Assembly (NCBI GenBank): GCA_028289365.1
Contig: JANQQM010000138.1
Span: 1-32,120, forward strand
Reading direction: 5' to 3'
DNA: 32,120 nucleotides
Source: Salaquimonas sp.
GTDB lineage: Bacteria > Pseudomonadota > Alphaproteobacteria > Rhizobiales > Rhizobiaceae
Shown here: positions 17,321 to 24,667 of the stretch, piece after piece
Numbering within the stretch: the first letter of the stretch is position 1
How the letters are laid out: every line of letters begins with the position of its first letter
Position numbers and translations under genes: made by a program
The notes under the pieces: generated by a model
What the model was told of the DNA's origin: nothing
Databases searched by the model: none
The model's input: only the letters and a program-made list of their open reading frames with translations

Positions 17321-17332
17321 TCCATTTGCCTC

Positions 17333-17348
17333 ACACCAGGGCTGGTGT
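17333..17348. repeat. Inverted repeat ACACCAG-GG-CTGGTGT
   Basis: Perfect 7-base arms begin 12 bases after the arsR-family stop codon and touch the -35 region of the hsp20 promoter. As RNA it could form a 6-bp stem with loop GGGC, but no T-run follows. It could be a weak terminator or an operator for the heat-shock gene. Confidence 0.45.
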
Positions 17349-17375
17349 TGAACATATCCTTTCATGCTACCATAT
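17348..17375 (+). promoter_or_regulatory. Candidate RpoH (sigma-32) promoter for hsp20
   Basis: TTGAAC at 17348-17353 and CCATAT at 17370-17375 lie 16 bases apart, resembling the heat-shock sigma consensus (CTTGAA, then CCCCATNT or the alphaproteobacterial variant). The C at the head of the -35 is a G here. Predicted transcription start is near 17382. Confidence 0.45.
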
Positions 17376-17383
17376 AACGAGGT

Positions 17384-17474
17384 GCGGAGTGCCAGACGGG
17401 CTCCGCGATAAAGTTGCTGATGGTTGTGGTCATGCTTTTGGCCGCAGCGCTTATGGACTTTTGAAAGGAAGTGC
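17384..17474 (+). promoter_or_regulatory. Structured hsp20 leader, candidate RNA thermometer
   Basis: Three successive hairpins fill the presumed leader. The first has GCGGAG (17384-17389) pairing with CTCCGC (17401-17406). The second is a 9-bp stem, GUUGUGGUC with GGCCGCAGC, spanning 17423-17448 around an 8-base loop. The third pairs GCUU (17449-17452) with AAGU (17469-17472) and CUU (17458-17460) with AAG (17465-17467), burying the Shine-Dalgarno AAAGGAAG at 17464-17471. The layout resembles ROSE elements of rhizobial small heat-shock genes, although I do not see their UUGCU motif opposite the Shine-Dalgarno. Confidence 0.5.
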
Positions 17475-17475
17475 A

Positions 17476-17904
17476 ATGCCGCGTTTCGCCGGTTTTTCCA
17501 GCCCGCATTTATTGGGGTTTGACGAAATAGAACGCGTATTGGATCGCGTATCAAAGTCGGCCAATGATGGCTATCCACCCTACAACATCGAACGTCTCCG
17601 AAATGACAAGGGATCGGTTGAATCCTTGCGCATAACCCTCGCTGTGGCAGGATTTAGCGATGATGACCTTGATATCACCATCGAAAAGAACCAACTAACC
17701 ATTAGAGGCCAGCAAGACGATGATTCTGAACGCGAATTTCTCCATAGGGGAATCGCGGCAAGACAGTTTCAGAAGTCATTTGTCCTGGCAGAAGGCATGG
17801 AAATTTCCAGCGCAGAACTGGAAAATGGCTTGTTGTCTATCAACTTGACCCGTGACGAGCCGGAACCTGTCATTCGCAAGATAAAGATCTCTCCAAAGGC
17901 CTGA
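17476..17904 (+). CDS. Small heat-shock protein, Hsp20/alpha-crystallin family
   Basis: ATP-independent holdase chaperone of 142 residues, probably forming cytoplasmic oligomers. The alpha-crystallin domain spans about residues 35-135, with PYNIER at its start, LAVAGFSDDDLDI, and a closing ELENGLLSINL whose GLL fits the conserved G-x-L. A short tail ends VIRKIKIS and could supply the I-x-I anchor for oligomerisation. The ATG at 17476 has Shine-Dalgarno AAAGGAAG; the frame is open further upstream, but those residues are unlike Hsp20 and overlap the leader structures. A DUF1150 gene follows after 48 bases, a recurring pair in alphaproteobacteria. Regulation is probably by RpoH and leader structure. 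Confidence 0.93.
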   Translation: MPRFAGFSSPHLLGFDEIERVLDRVSKSANDGYPPYNIERLRNDKGSVESLRITLAVAGFSDDDLDITIEKNQLTIRGQQDDDSEREFLHRGIAARQFQKSFVLAEGMEISSAELENGLLSINLTRDEPEPVIRKIKISPKA

Positions 17905-17952
17905 TCGGCTTTGGACAATAACGGCGCCAATCTCGGACCGAAGGAGTAGAGT

Positions 17953-18210
17953 ATGTATAATCCAGCAAATCCCCCGGAAATAACCCAGGCGGACCTTGCC
18001 AATATCGGATCAGGCCACATCGCCTATCTGCGTCAGATTACCGGTAAGGAGATTTCCGAAGCATTTCCAAATGCAATGCAGATCCCGCCGGAAGCCAAGG
18101 TCTGGGCGTTGTTCGGTGCAGATGGAACGCCATTGGCATTGGCAGATGACCAGGGATCGGCGATTTCCAGCGCCTTTGACAATAATCTCGTCCCGGTCGC
18201 GGTCCATTAA
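17953..18210 (+). CDS. DUF1150 family protein
   Basis: Small acidic protein of 85 residues of unknown function. The segment GHIAYLRQITGKE at about 21-33 and KVWALFGADGTPLALADD at about 49-66 are the recognisable DUF1150 signature. No signal peptide or membrane segment is seen. AAGGAG at 17941-17946 gives a strong ribosome binding site. It directly follows hsp20 on the same strand, the usual context for this family, so it is probably co-expressed in heat stress. A role with the chaperone is inferred from context only. Confidence 0.85.
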   Translation: MYNPANPPEITQADLANIGSGHIAYLRQITGKEISEAFPNAMQIPPEAKVWALFGADGTPLALADDQGSAISSAFDNNLVPVAVH

Positions 18211-18236
18211 ATCAATCTCTTATTTACTGAGCTGAT

Positions 18237-18265
18237 CTGCAGGAATTTTTTGATCATTCCAGCAG
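18237..18265. terminator. Hairpin between DUF1150 gene and ptsN (convergent)
   Basis: CTGC-A-GGAAT (18237-18246) pairs with ATTCC-A-GCAG (18256-18265) except for one A-A mismatch, around a 9-base T-rich loop. It lies between convergent genes, where a bidirectional terminator is expected, but there is no clean T tract after it. Rho-independent function is uncertain. Confidence 0.4.
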
Positions 18266-18306
18266 GACGGGAAGGTTTTGGTTTTAAGGAATGTTCGGTC
18301 GTGTCG

Positions 18307-18771
18307 CTAGGCTGCGTTTGATGCTGGTGTATCGGTCAACAGCGAGTAAATGGCATCGGATTCATAGGTCTCGCGCAATTTCTCGACCGTATCTGTCTCA
18401 CGCATGACCCTGGCAATGCGGGCCAGTGCTTTCAGATGATCGGCTCCTGATCCTTCCGGCGCCAATAGCAGAAAAATTATATCGACCGGCTCGTCATCGA
18501 GCGATTCAAAATCGATAGGCTTTTCAAGCCGCGCAAAAATACCGGTGATTTTGGCCAAGCCCGGCAATTTCCCGTGCGGAATGGCTATCCCGCTGCCTAC
18601 CCCTGTGGAGCCAAGGCGCTCTCGTTGCAGCAATGTATCAAAAATCTGCCGTGCGGCGATGCCTGTCCGGATTTCGGCCCGCTCCGACAAATCCTGCAGC
18701 AATTGCCGCTTGGAGCTTGTCCGCATTGTCGGATAAATGTCATCTGGCGTTAGCAAATCACCAAGATCCAT
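18307..18771 (-). CDS. ptsN: PTS IIA-like nitrogen regulatory protein PtsN
   Basis: EIIA-Ntr protein of the nitrogen phosphotransferase system, 154 residues. The phospho-accepting histidine is H66 in GIAIPHGKLPG. LLTPDDIYPTM at the start and FLLLAPEGSGADHLKALARIARVM later are family landmarks. It receives phosphate from NPr/EI-Ntr and in relatives regulates potassium transport, carbon and nitrogen metabolism by direct binding. A purine-rich AAGGGAAG lies about 5 bases before the ATG. It is the last gene seen of the rpoN-hpf-ptsN group, 61 bases after hpf; no rapZ or ptsH follows, as the convergent DUF1150 gene is next. Confidence 0.95.
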   Translation of the reverse strand: MDLGDLLTPDDIYPTMRTSSKRQLLQDLSERAEIRTGIAARQIFDTLLQRERLGSTGVGSGIAIPHGKLPGLAKITGIFARLEKPIDFESLDDEPVDIIFLLLAPEGSGADHLKALARIARVMRETDTVEKLRETYESDAIYSLLTDTPASNAA

Positions 18772-18832
18772 TTTTCTTCCCTTCTGATAGCGGCCTCAAA
18801 CCGCCCCTGAACCTGCCTGACACAAATTGCTG

Positions 18833-19402
18833 TCAGCTAGCCTGATTCGGATCGATCCACCCGATGTGGCCGTCCGCGCGACGATATACGATATTGGTGT
18901 TACCACTAGCGGCATTGGTGAAAACGACCACCGGACTGTCTGTCAAATCCAGCTGCATCACAGCCTGGGCGACAGTCTGGGTAAGGACCGTTTTCGAACT
19001 CTCTGCAACGATTGCCGGGACAAAGTCTTCGGCCACTTCATCCTCTGCATCCGGAGCCTCCATCACGGTGTAACTGGCTTCTATCTGCGATCTTGCCGCT
19101 GCCCCGGCGTGATGATCCTTCAAACGGCGCTTATATCTGCGAAGCCGCTTCTCGATACGCGCGGCAGCATCGTCAAAGCAGGCTGTTGCATCATGCCCGC
19201 GCGCAGTTGCCTGCAGGACAACTCCGGTGTCCAGATGGACAGTACAATCACATTCAAATGCATTATTGGCCTTTTCGAGGGTTATTTGGCCGGAATAGCC
19301 ACCCGAAAAGTACTTCGTGACAGATTCATCTATCCGGTCTTCAATGCGTTGGCTTAGAGATTCGCCAACATTCATATGCTTGCCGGAGATTCGTAGGCTC
19401 AT
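18833..19402 (-). CDS. hpf: Ribosome hibernation promoting factor, long form
   Basis: Long HPF (RaiA/YfiA family) of 189 residues. It inactivates ribosomes by occupying the mRNA/tRNA channel and pairing 70S particles through its C-terminal domain. The N-terminal S30AE domain covers about residues 1-105, with ISGKHMNVGESL and the basic segment IEKRLRRYKRRLKDH. An acidic linker (about 114-126) leads to the C-terminal domain (about 130-187) with SPVVVFTNAASGNTNIVYRR and HIGWID. AGGAG is 12 bases upstream of the ATG, slightly far. It lies between rpoN and ptsN on the same strand, but a 242-base gap with its own promoter-like sequence separates it from rpoN. Confidence 0.95.
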   Translation of the reverse strand: MSLRISGKHMNVGESLSQRIEDRIDESVTKYFSGGYSGQITLEKANNAFECDCTVHLDTGVVLQATARGHDATACFDDAAARIEKRLRRYKRRLKDHHAGAAARSQIEASYTVMEAPDAEDEVAEDFVPAIVAESSKTVLTQTVAQAVMQLDLTDSPVVVFTNAASGNTNIVYRRADGHIGWIDPNQAS

Positions 19403-19587
19403 GTCCGATTAATACTCCTGAAGCGGCCTGCGCCACAACCCCAAATACCCAAGATCTCTGTTGTCCTGCGGTAATTTTGCGCGCTAAATCGTACCGTTTA
19501 TCCTCGCGCCCGCAAGGTCAACGCCTCAATTGAGCTTGTCCCCGCTATCCTCTGAATTCGAATTTTTCAGTTGCGGAGGGACGGGGG

Positions 19588-19616
19588 CTTCTAGGTCCCC
19601 GTGACAGGAATGTCAA
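19588..19616 (-). promoter_or_regulatory. Candidate sigma-70 promoter for hpf
   Basis: On the minus strand TTGACA (19616-19611) and TAGAAG (19593-19588) are exactly 17 bases apart; the -35 is perfect and the -10 matches four of six bases. It lies about 190 bases before hpf. Two small inverted repeats overlap it: GACA-GGAA-TGTC at 19603-19614 and ACGGGG-N10-CCCCGT at 19581-19602. These could be operator sites or the 3' end structure of rpoN mRNA. Confidence 0.5.
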
Positions 19617-19644
19617 GGTTTTCGGGTCATGAAAATTGGCGTAT

Positions 19645-21192
19645 TTAGGCCATCAACCCACGCTTCTCCCGCCTTCTTTGTACCGAAGAGGGAATATTGA
19701 GCGATTCACGATATTTAGCGACGGTCCTGCGGGCAATATCGATCCCGCTCGAGCGCAGCATCTTGACGATTACATCGTCAGAAAGGATTTTTTCGGGCTG
19801 CTCGGCATCAACTAATTGCCGAATCCGGTGGCGAACTGCTTCGGCCGAATGAGCCTCTTCCCCCTCGGTGGCGGCAATTGAGGCAGTGAAAAAATATTTT
19901 AGTTCAAACAGACCCCGGTCGGTCATCATGTATTTGTTCGAAGTAACCCGGCTGACGGTTGATTCGTGCATCTTGATCGCATCAGCAACCATTTTCAGGT
20001 TCAACGGCTTCAGGTGTTCCACCCCATAAGCCAGAAACATGTCTTGCTGCTTCACAATCTCACTTGCCACCTTGAGAATGGTTTGCGCGCGCTGATCCAG
20101 GCTCTTGACCAGCCAATTGGCTGACTGCAGGCAATCCATCATGAAGGTCTTCTCGGTCTCTCCCTGGCAAGTCTTTGTTATTTTTGAATAATAATCCCGA
20201 TTTACCAATACCTTCGGCAGGGTTTCAGGGTTGAGTTCGACCTGCCAGCCACCGTCCGCGCCTTGCTTCACGAAGATGTCCGCAATTGCCGGCTGGACCG
20301 GGCTGGGATTAAATCGCCTGCCGGGCCGTGGCTCCAATTCCCGTATTTCATGCACCATGTCGGCAATATCGTCCCGGTCAACGCCGCAAATACGGCATAA
20401 AAGGGTAAAATCCCGTTTCGCCAGAACATCGAGATTTTGCGTCAAAACCTGCATTGGCGGGTCGAAGCGGTCCTTCTCCTTGAGCTGGATCGCCAGACAT
20501 TCCTCCAGATCCCGCGCTGCGACGCCGGACGGTTCGAAGGATTGAACCTTGCCTAACACCGTGTTGACAAGCACAACATCAGCGCCAAGCGTGGTGGCAA
20601 GCTCTTCGATTGGCCGCCGCAAATAGCCATCATCGTCCAGGGATTCGATGATTTCGCGGGCTATCAGCAATTCGGCCGGATCACGAATGGCAAGCGGCAA
20701 TTGCTCCAGCAAATGATCGCGCAAGGTCGGCTCAATAGCGCAATATTCTTCGAGGTTGGGCCCCGCATCCTCAAGGCTTAGTGTCTGGCTTGAAGTCTGC
20801 CAGGGGTCGGAATTTTGCAAGATTTCACCGCTAGGCGGTTGTCCTGCAATGTCCGGCTCGAACTCATTTTCAAGCGAGGTGCCGAGTTTTTCCTCGACCG
20901 CAGCCGTGCTGGTCTCAAGTTCTGCACCTAACCATTCGCCGTCATCAGCCGTATTGGTGATGTCAGCTTCTGATTCGGTGTTTTCTTGCCGATTTTCATC
21001 GTTATTGAGGTTCAGTCCCGGATTCTCGCCCGATTCATCCAGACTAAGGAGCGGATTTCTTTCCACCTCGCGGTCGACATAGGTTGCAAGCTCGAGGCTG
21101 GAGAACTGAAGCAGACGGATAGACTGCATCAGCTGGGGGGTCATCACCAGCGATTGCGACTGCCGGAATTGCAGTTTGGCAGTAAGCGCCAT
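19645..21192 (-). CDS. rpoN: RNA polymerase sigma-54 factor
   Basis: Sigma-54 for enhancer-dependent promoters (-24/-12), 515 residues. Region I (about 1-50) has the glutamine- and leucine-rich LQFRQSQSLVMTPQLMQSI that contacts activators. Region II (about 52-140) is strongly acidic. The core-binding and helix-turn-helix regions follow, and the diagnostic RpoN box ARRTVAKYRE is at 487-496. All segments are intact. A CAAAGGG precedes the ATG. It follows lptB after 94 bases; TATATA-like sequences there could be a weak promoter, but I cannot place a good -35. No bEBP activator is encoded in this window. Confidence 0.97.
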   Translation of the reverse strand: MALTAKLQFRQSQSLVMTPQLMQSIRLLQFSSLELATYVDREVERNPLLSLDESGENPGLNLNNDENRQENTESEADITNTADDGEWLGAELETSTAAVEEKLGTSLENEFEPDIAGQPPSGEILQNSDPWQTSSQTLSLEDAGPNLEEYCAIEPTLRDHLLEQLPLAIRDPAELLIAREIIESLDDDGYLRRPIEELATTLGADVVLVNTVLGKVQSFEPSGVAARDLEECLAIQLKEKDRFDPPMQVLTQNLDVLAKRDFTLLCRICGVDRDDIADMVHEIRELEPRPGRRFNPSPVQPAIADIFVKQGADGGWQVELNPETLPKVLVNRDYYSKITKTCQGETEKTFMMDCLQSANWLVKSLDQRAQTILKVASEIVKQQDMFLAYGVEHLKPLNLKMVADAIKMHESTVSRVTSNKYMMTDRGLFELKYFFTASIAATEGEEAHSAEAVRHRIRQLVDAEQPEKILSDDVIVKMLRSSGIDIARRTVAKYRESLNIPSSVQRRREKRGLMA

Positions 21193-21286
21193 CCCTTTGC
21201 CTCTGTTTATGGTTTTACCAGCAAATTTTCATGAAAAAATGCGAACTGGCTTGTTTCTTGCTAGCCTATATAACAGCTGTCGGTTC

Positions 21287-22444
21287 TTAAAGTGTAAATT
21301 GTTCGCCCAGATATGTGCGCCTTACGTCAGGATTTTGTACAATTTCCTGTGGACGCCCATGCGTCAAAACGCGCCCATTGGCAATAATATAGGCTCGATC
21401 GATCAAACCCAGTGTTTCGCGAACATTGTGGTCGGTGATCAAAACGCCAATCCCTCTTCTGGTCAGATGCCGGACCAATTGCTGAATGTCGCCCACTGCA
21501 ATCGGGTCAATACCGGCAAAAGGCTCATCCAGAAGGACAAAGGAAGGTTTGGTGGCCAGCGCCCTGGCAATCTCGCATCTTCTTCTTTCGCCGCCCGACA
21601 GCGAAATGGAAGGGGATTTTCTCAAATGGGCGATCGAAAACTCTTCAAGCAGCGAATCCAGCTCGCGTTCGCGGGTCGCGGCATCCGGTTCAACCACCTC
21701 CAGAACGGCGCGAATATTGTTTTCAACGTTCAATCCACGAAAAATCGAAGCTTCCTGCGGCAAATATCCGATACCAAGCCTGGCTCGGCGATACATTGGC
21801 GTTCCGCTGATATCGTGTCCGTCAAGCTCGATACGACCCACATCCGGCTGAACAAGACCGGTAATCATGTAAAAACAAGTGGTCTTTCCCGCGCCGTTCG
21901 GACCCAACAGGCCTACTGCTTCACCACGGCGCACACCAAGCGAAACGCCACGCACAACCGGTCTTCCCTTGTAGCTTTTCTGCAGCCCGGTTACGGCCAG
22001 AACCCCTTCTCTGCCAGGCCTTGGCCCCGCGGCGGCACCATTTACCGCCGGCCTGCCACGCAGAAAGGCAGTTGCCTTTCCCGCCAGACCATCTTTCGCC
22101 GCAGATTTTGCCGTCGGCGCGGATTTTGCCTTTGCATGTCGATTTGCCGCTGGCGGATTCCCCCCAGCCGGCCTGACAGGCGCAGCTTGGGTGTTGGCGC
22201 TTGATTGAACTGCAGGCGCGCGACCCTGGCCGGGATTTGGGTTGCCGGCCTGTTCCACGCGTCTTTGAACGGTCTTCGGCCGTAACTGCGGGCCCGGCTT
22301 GGGCCTTGCCTTGCGGTTTTTCGGAAATATCGACGTCAGATCGTGGCGCAATCCTGCCATGGCCAGTCGTAGCTTGTACCACAGGCTTGGCGAGGAACGA
22401 TTGGACGGTTGTCTCCGTTTCCGATTGGGTTCAGGTGCTTTCAA
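21287..22444 (-). CDS. lptB: LPS export ABC transporter ATPase LptB with long N-terminal extension
   Basis: Cytoplasmic ATPase of the LptB2FGC complex that extracts lipopolysaccharide from the inner membrane. The ABC core begins near residue 148 (VLAVTGLQKSYKG). Walker A GPNGAGKT is at 181-188, Q-loop Q230, signature LSGGE at 282-286, Walker B FVLLDEP at 302-308 and switch H339; YLPQEASIFRGL is typical of LptB. The first 145 or so residues are a basic, Pro/Ala/Gln/Lys-rich tail absent from the usual 240-residue LptB. The frame begins with TTG 22444 without a clear ribosome binding site; ATG 22360 (residue 29) is an alternative and would still leave over 110 extra residues. It is 26 bases from lptA. 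Confidence 0.93.
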   Translation of the reverse strand: MKAPEPNRKRRQPSNRSSPSLWYKLRLAMAGLRHDLTSIFPKNRKARPKPGPQLRPKTVQRRVEQAGNPNPGQGRAPAVQSSANTQAAPVRPAGGNPPAANRHAKAKSAPTAKSAAKDGLAGKATAFLRGRPAVNGAAAGPRPGREGVLAVTGLQKSYKGRPVVRGVSLGVRRGEAVGLLGPNGAGKTTCFYMITGLVQPDVGRIELDGHDISGTPMYRRARLGIGYLPQEASIFRGLNVENNIRAVLEVVEPDAATRERELDSLLEEFSIAHLRKSPSISLSGGERRRCEIARALATKPSFVLLDEPFAGIDPIAVGDIQQLVRHLTRRGIGVLITDHNVRETLGLIDRAYIIANGRVLTHGRPQEIVQNPDVRRTYLGEQFTL

Positions 22445-22470
22445 TATCGCGCCAGATTTTGCATTGCTGA

Positions 22471-23010
22471 TTAATTCGAAGGTGCACGGTCAATTAGTAC
22501 TTTGACGCGTCCGCCTTTCCCGGCGCAAGGTTCTACACCAATATCATTTGTTTTCATATTCACTGTTACCAGGCAACCGGTAATAATATTCGTACCCTGG
22601 CTAACCGAAACGTCGCCATCAAGCGTTGCCATTTGGGTTTCCATGTTAACGACGGCACGATTTGCAGATGCAAACTGATCGTTCGAGCGGACGGCTACCT
22701 TCCCGGTTGCTTCGATCCGAAGCACATTCCCACCGGGGCCGGCATTACCTTGTGCATCTTTACCGTAATAGACGAGCAATTTGGAGGTCTTCATGAAAGT
22801 CGAGCCCTGGACCACCTCGACATTGCCGCTGAACACCGCAGTTCCCTTTTGATCGGCAACCTCCAGCCGGTCTGCCTGAATCTGGATCGGTTCGCCGGAA
22901 TTGCGCATGCCGTCAAAGGCACCGCCAAGGTTCTGGGCCAATGCAGGTCCGGTCATCGTAAACGATGAAACCGCAACACAAACTGCTATGAACTGGCCTG
23001 CACGCATCAT
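22471..23010 (-). CDS. lptA: LPS transport periplasmic protein LptA
   Basis: OstA/LptA-like beta-jellyroll protein that forms the periplasmic bridge carrying lipopolysaccharide to the outer membrane, 179 residues. A signal peptide covers residues 1-25 with likely cleavage at ALA-Q. PIQIQADRLEVADQKGTAVFSGNVEV is typical of the domain start, and repeated beta strands follow, with IEATGKVAV and ATLDGDVSV. Two cysteines near the C-terminus could form a disulfide. The ATG overlaps the lptC stop codon (ATGA), so the two are translationally coupled. Confidence 0.93.
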   Translation of the reverse strand: MMRAGQFIAVCVAVSSFTMTGPALAQNLGGAFDGMRNSGEPIQIQADRLEVADQKGTAVFSGNVEVVQGSTFMKTSKLLVYYGKDAQGNAGPGGNVLRIEATGKVAVRSNDQFASANRAVVNMETQMATLDGDVSVSQGTNIITGCLVTVNMKTNDIGVEPCAGKGGRVKVLIDRAPSN

Positions 23011-23873
23011 TGTGTCCTGTTTGTGGATTGATCGACGGTACCCAATAGTCCGCCACCATCCTGTTCATTAAATGGCAATATGGTCATCCTGACCCGATTT
23101 TCAAAAATAATCATTTTACCATTGTCTTCGACTGTCAACTTGTCCGATTTGACATTTGCGCGACCGGTATCGACCTCAACCGGGCTGTTTGTTTCCATCC
23201 TGCCGGTCTCGATATCGATTTGGGCATCCATCATGCGGATTTTCATGCCGTCATCCGTATCAACCGCAATATTGCCGCCCAATTCCAACGTCTTTGCAGC
23301 AGCATCATACACACCGGTTCCAGCAGAAATACTTGCCGATTGTTCATCATTGAGCGGAAGTTTGGCCTGGATCTCTTCAAGCGAAATCCGGTCAGGCCTC
23401 GCAGTATTTTGGACTGCACGGGTGGCCGTCATGGAATAGGGCCGATTATTGGAATCGGTACCATTCAACTCCGGACTGTCCATCACGAGCTTGCCATCCT
23501 CAAGCCGGAGCTGACCAAGATCAACTGAAGGCAGATTTCCGCCTGAGAAAAATAATGAACCTAAGATGATGACGATCGCCACGACACCAATCACGGGCAG
23601 CATTCGCTTCATTAATTGCACACGGTTCGAGTGCTTTCTTGCCCGTTCAAATTCTGCAGCTGCCCTCCCGCTGCTCGCTTGCATCGGTCCTTGGGGAGGC
23701 GTCCCAGCTCCAGGACGGACCGTTTGCGCCGCAGCCGTCCTTCCTTGCTGACCGAGAACCTGGCTTGCTACAGGCCGAGCGCCGTTATCCTGCCCGGAAG
23801 CAGATGGAGATCCTGCATCTGGGCTTGAAACGGGTGGCACTGCCCGTTGCTGATATGGGTTTTGCGCACTCAC
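23007..23873 (-). CDS. lptC: LPS export protein LptC
   Basis: Inner-membrane-anchored partner of LptB2FG and LptA, 288 residues. One transmembrane helix is at about 91-110 (MLPVIGVVAIVIILGSLFFS) and the periplasmic OstA-like domain follows with repeated beta segments, including LGGNIAVDTDDG and VEDNGKMIIFENRVRMTI. Residues 1-72 are a Pro/Ser/Ala/Gln-rich cytoplasmic tail. The frame opens at GTG 23873; a methionine at residue 64 is an alternative start and would remove most of the tail. It leads the lptC-lptA-lptB run. Confidence 0.88.
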   Translation of the reverse strand: MSAQNPYQQRAVPPVSSPDAGSPSASGQDNGARPVASQVLGQQGRTAAAQTVRPGAGTPPQGPMQASSGRAAAEFERARKHSNRVQLMKRMLPVIGVVAIVIILGSLFFSGGNLPSVDLGQLRLEDGKLVMDSPELNGTDSNNRPYSMTATRAVQNTARPDRISLEEIQAKLPLNDEQSASISAGTGVYDAAAKTLELGGNIAVDTDDGMKIRMMDAQIDIETGRMETNSPVEVDTGRANVKSDKLTVEDNGKMIIFENRVRMTILPFNEQDGGGLLGTVDQSTNRTQ

Positions 23874-23913
23874 GGTCTGGAAACAATCCTGACGGTTATG
23901 ATCTTCGGCGATC

Positions 23914-23934
23914 CGGTACTACCTTCTGGTACCG
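23914..23934. repeat. Inverted repeat CGGTAC-N9-GTACCG upstream of lptC
   Basis: Six-base perfect arms with a 9-base spacer lie 41 bases before the lptC start, in the 179-base gap after rnd. It could be an operator or leader hairpin for the lpt operon. A second inverted repeat, GCCGG-TGATG-CCGGC at 24022-24036, sits just beyond the rnd stop and may be a weak rnd terminator; no T tract follows on the minus strand. Confidence 0.35.
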
Positions 23935-24052
23935 TTACAGCCGGTTAGATTTTGTTGCTTTTACGGCAATTCCTTCATTGACATCAAATCAATTCATCGA
24001 ATTGCAGTTCCACACGGGATCGCCGGTGATGCCGGCTTTCCAATACACACGC

Positions 24053-24667
24053 CTAGCTATGGGCAAAAATGTCGGTTTCCGGCCAACCATCCAGGTCGAG
24101 TTTGGCCCGCCATGGCAGAAATTCAAACGCAGCCTGTGCAAGATCACTTCGCTCTTCACGCTTGAGCATGTCGTCAAGCTTGTCCTTCAATTCATGAAGA
24201 TACAGGACATCTGAAGCCGCATATTCAAGCTGCGCCTGGCTCAGGCTTTCAGCTGCCCAATCCGAGCTTTGCTGCTGCTTGGATATGTCAATTCCCAGCA
24301 ATTCCTTCGCCAGATCCTTCAAGCCATGCCGGTCGGTATAGGTGCGCACCAGCCGTGAGGCGATTTTCGTGCAGTAGACCGGTTCAGCCATTACCCCGAA
24401 CGCCTGGAACAGGACAGCCAGATCAAACCTGCCGAAATGGAATATCTTTGTCACCTTCGGGCTACCCAGCAGGCGCTCGATATTCGGAGCGTGATCCTGC
24501 CCGCGGCCAATCTGCACAACATCAGCGCTGCCATCTCCAGGAGAGAGCTGCACGACACAAAGCCGGTCGCGTCCCGGAACAAGACCCAGGGTCTCCGTAT
24601 CAATTGCGACGCTATCTCCATAAAGATCCAGGTCTGGAAGATCGCCCTGGTGAAATCTAATCGTCAT
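24053..24667 (-). CDS. rnd: Ribonuclease D, short form (DEDDy 3'-5' exonuclease)
   Basis: 3'-5' exoribonuclease domain protein of 204 residues. The DEDDy active site is complete: D23 and E25 in IDTETLG, D82 in HFGRFDLA, and Y149 with D153 in YAASDVLYL. It stops after the nuclease domain and lacks the HRDC domains of the E. coli enzyme (about 375 residues); such short forms are common in alphaproteobacteria, often beside a full-length rnd elsewhere. Probable role in tRNA or other stable RNA 3' trimming. It precedes the lpt cluster on the same strand with a 179-base gap. Confidence 0.92.
   Translation of the reverse strand: MTIRFHQGDLPDLDLYGDSVAIDTETLGLVPGRDRLCVVQLSPGDGSADVVQIGRGQDHAPNIERLLGSPKVTKIFHFGRFDLAVLFQAFGVMAEPVYCTKIASRLVRTYTDRHGLKDLAKELLGIDISKQQQSSDWAAESLSQAQLEYAASDVLYLHELKDKLDDMLKREERSDLAQAAFEFLPWRAKLDLDGWPETDIFAHS

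Noticed and set aside
17317-17475. Upstream extension of the hsp20 frame by 53 codons
   Set aside because: It overlaps the arsR-family stop, the promoter and the hairpin leader, and the residues do not resemble Hsp20; ATG 17476 has the Shine-Dalgarno.
21176-22204. 342-residue plus-strand ORF across the rpoN start and lptB
   Set aside because: It spans two confident minus-strand genes and reads as low-identity basic sequence without any domain.
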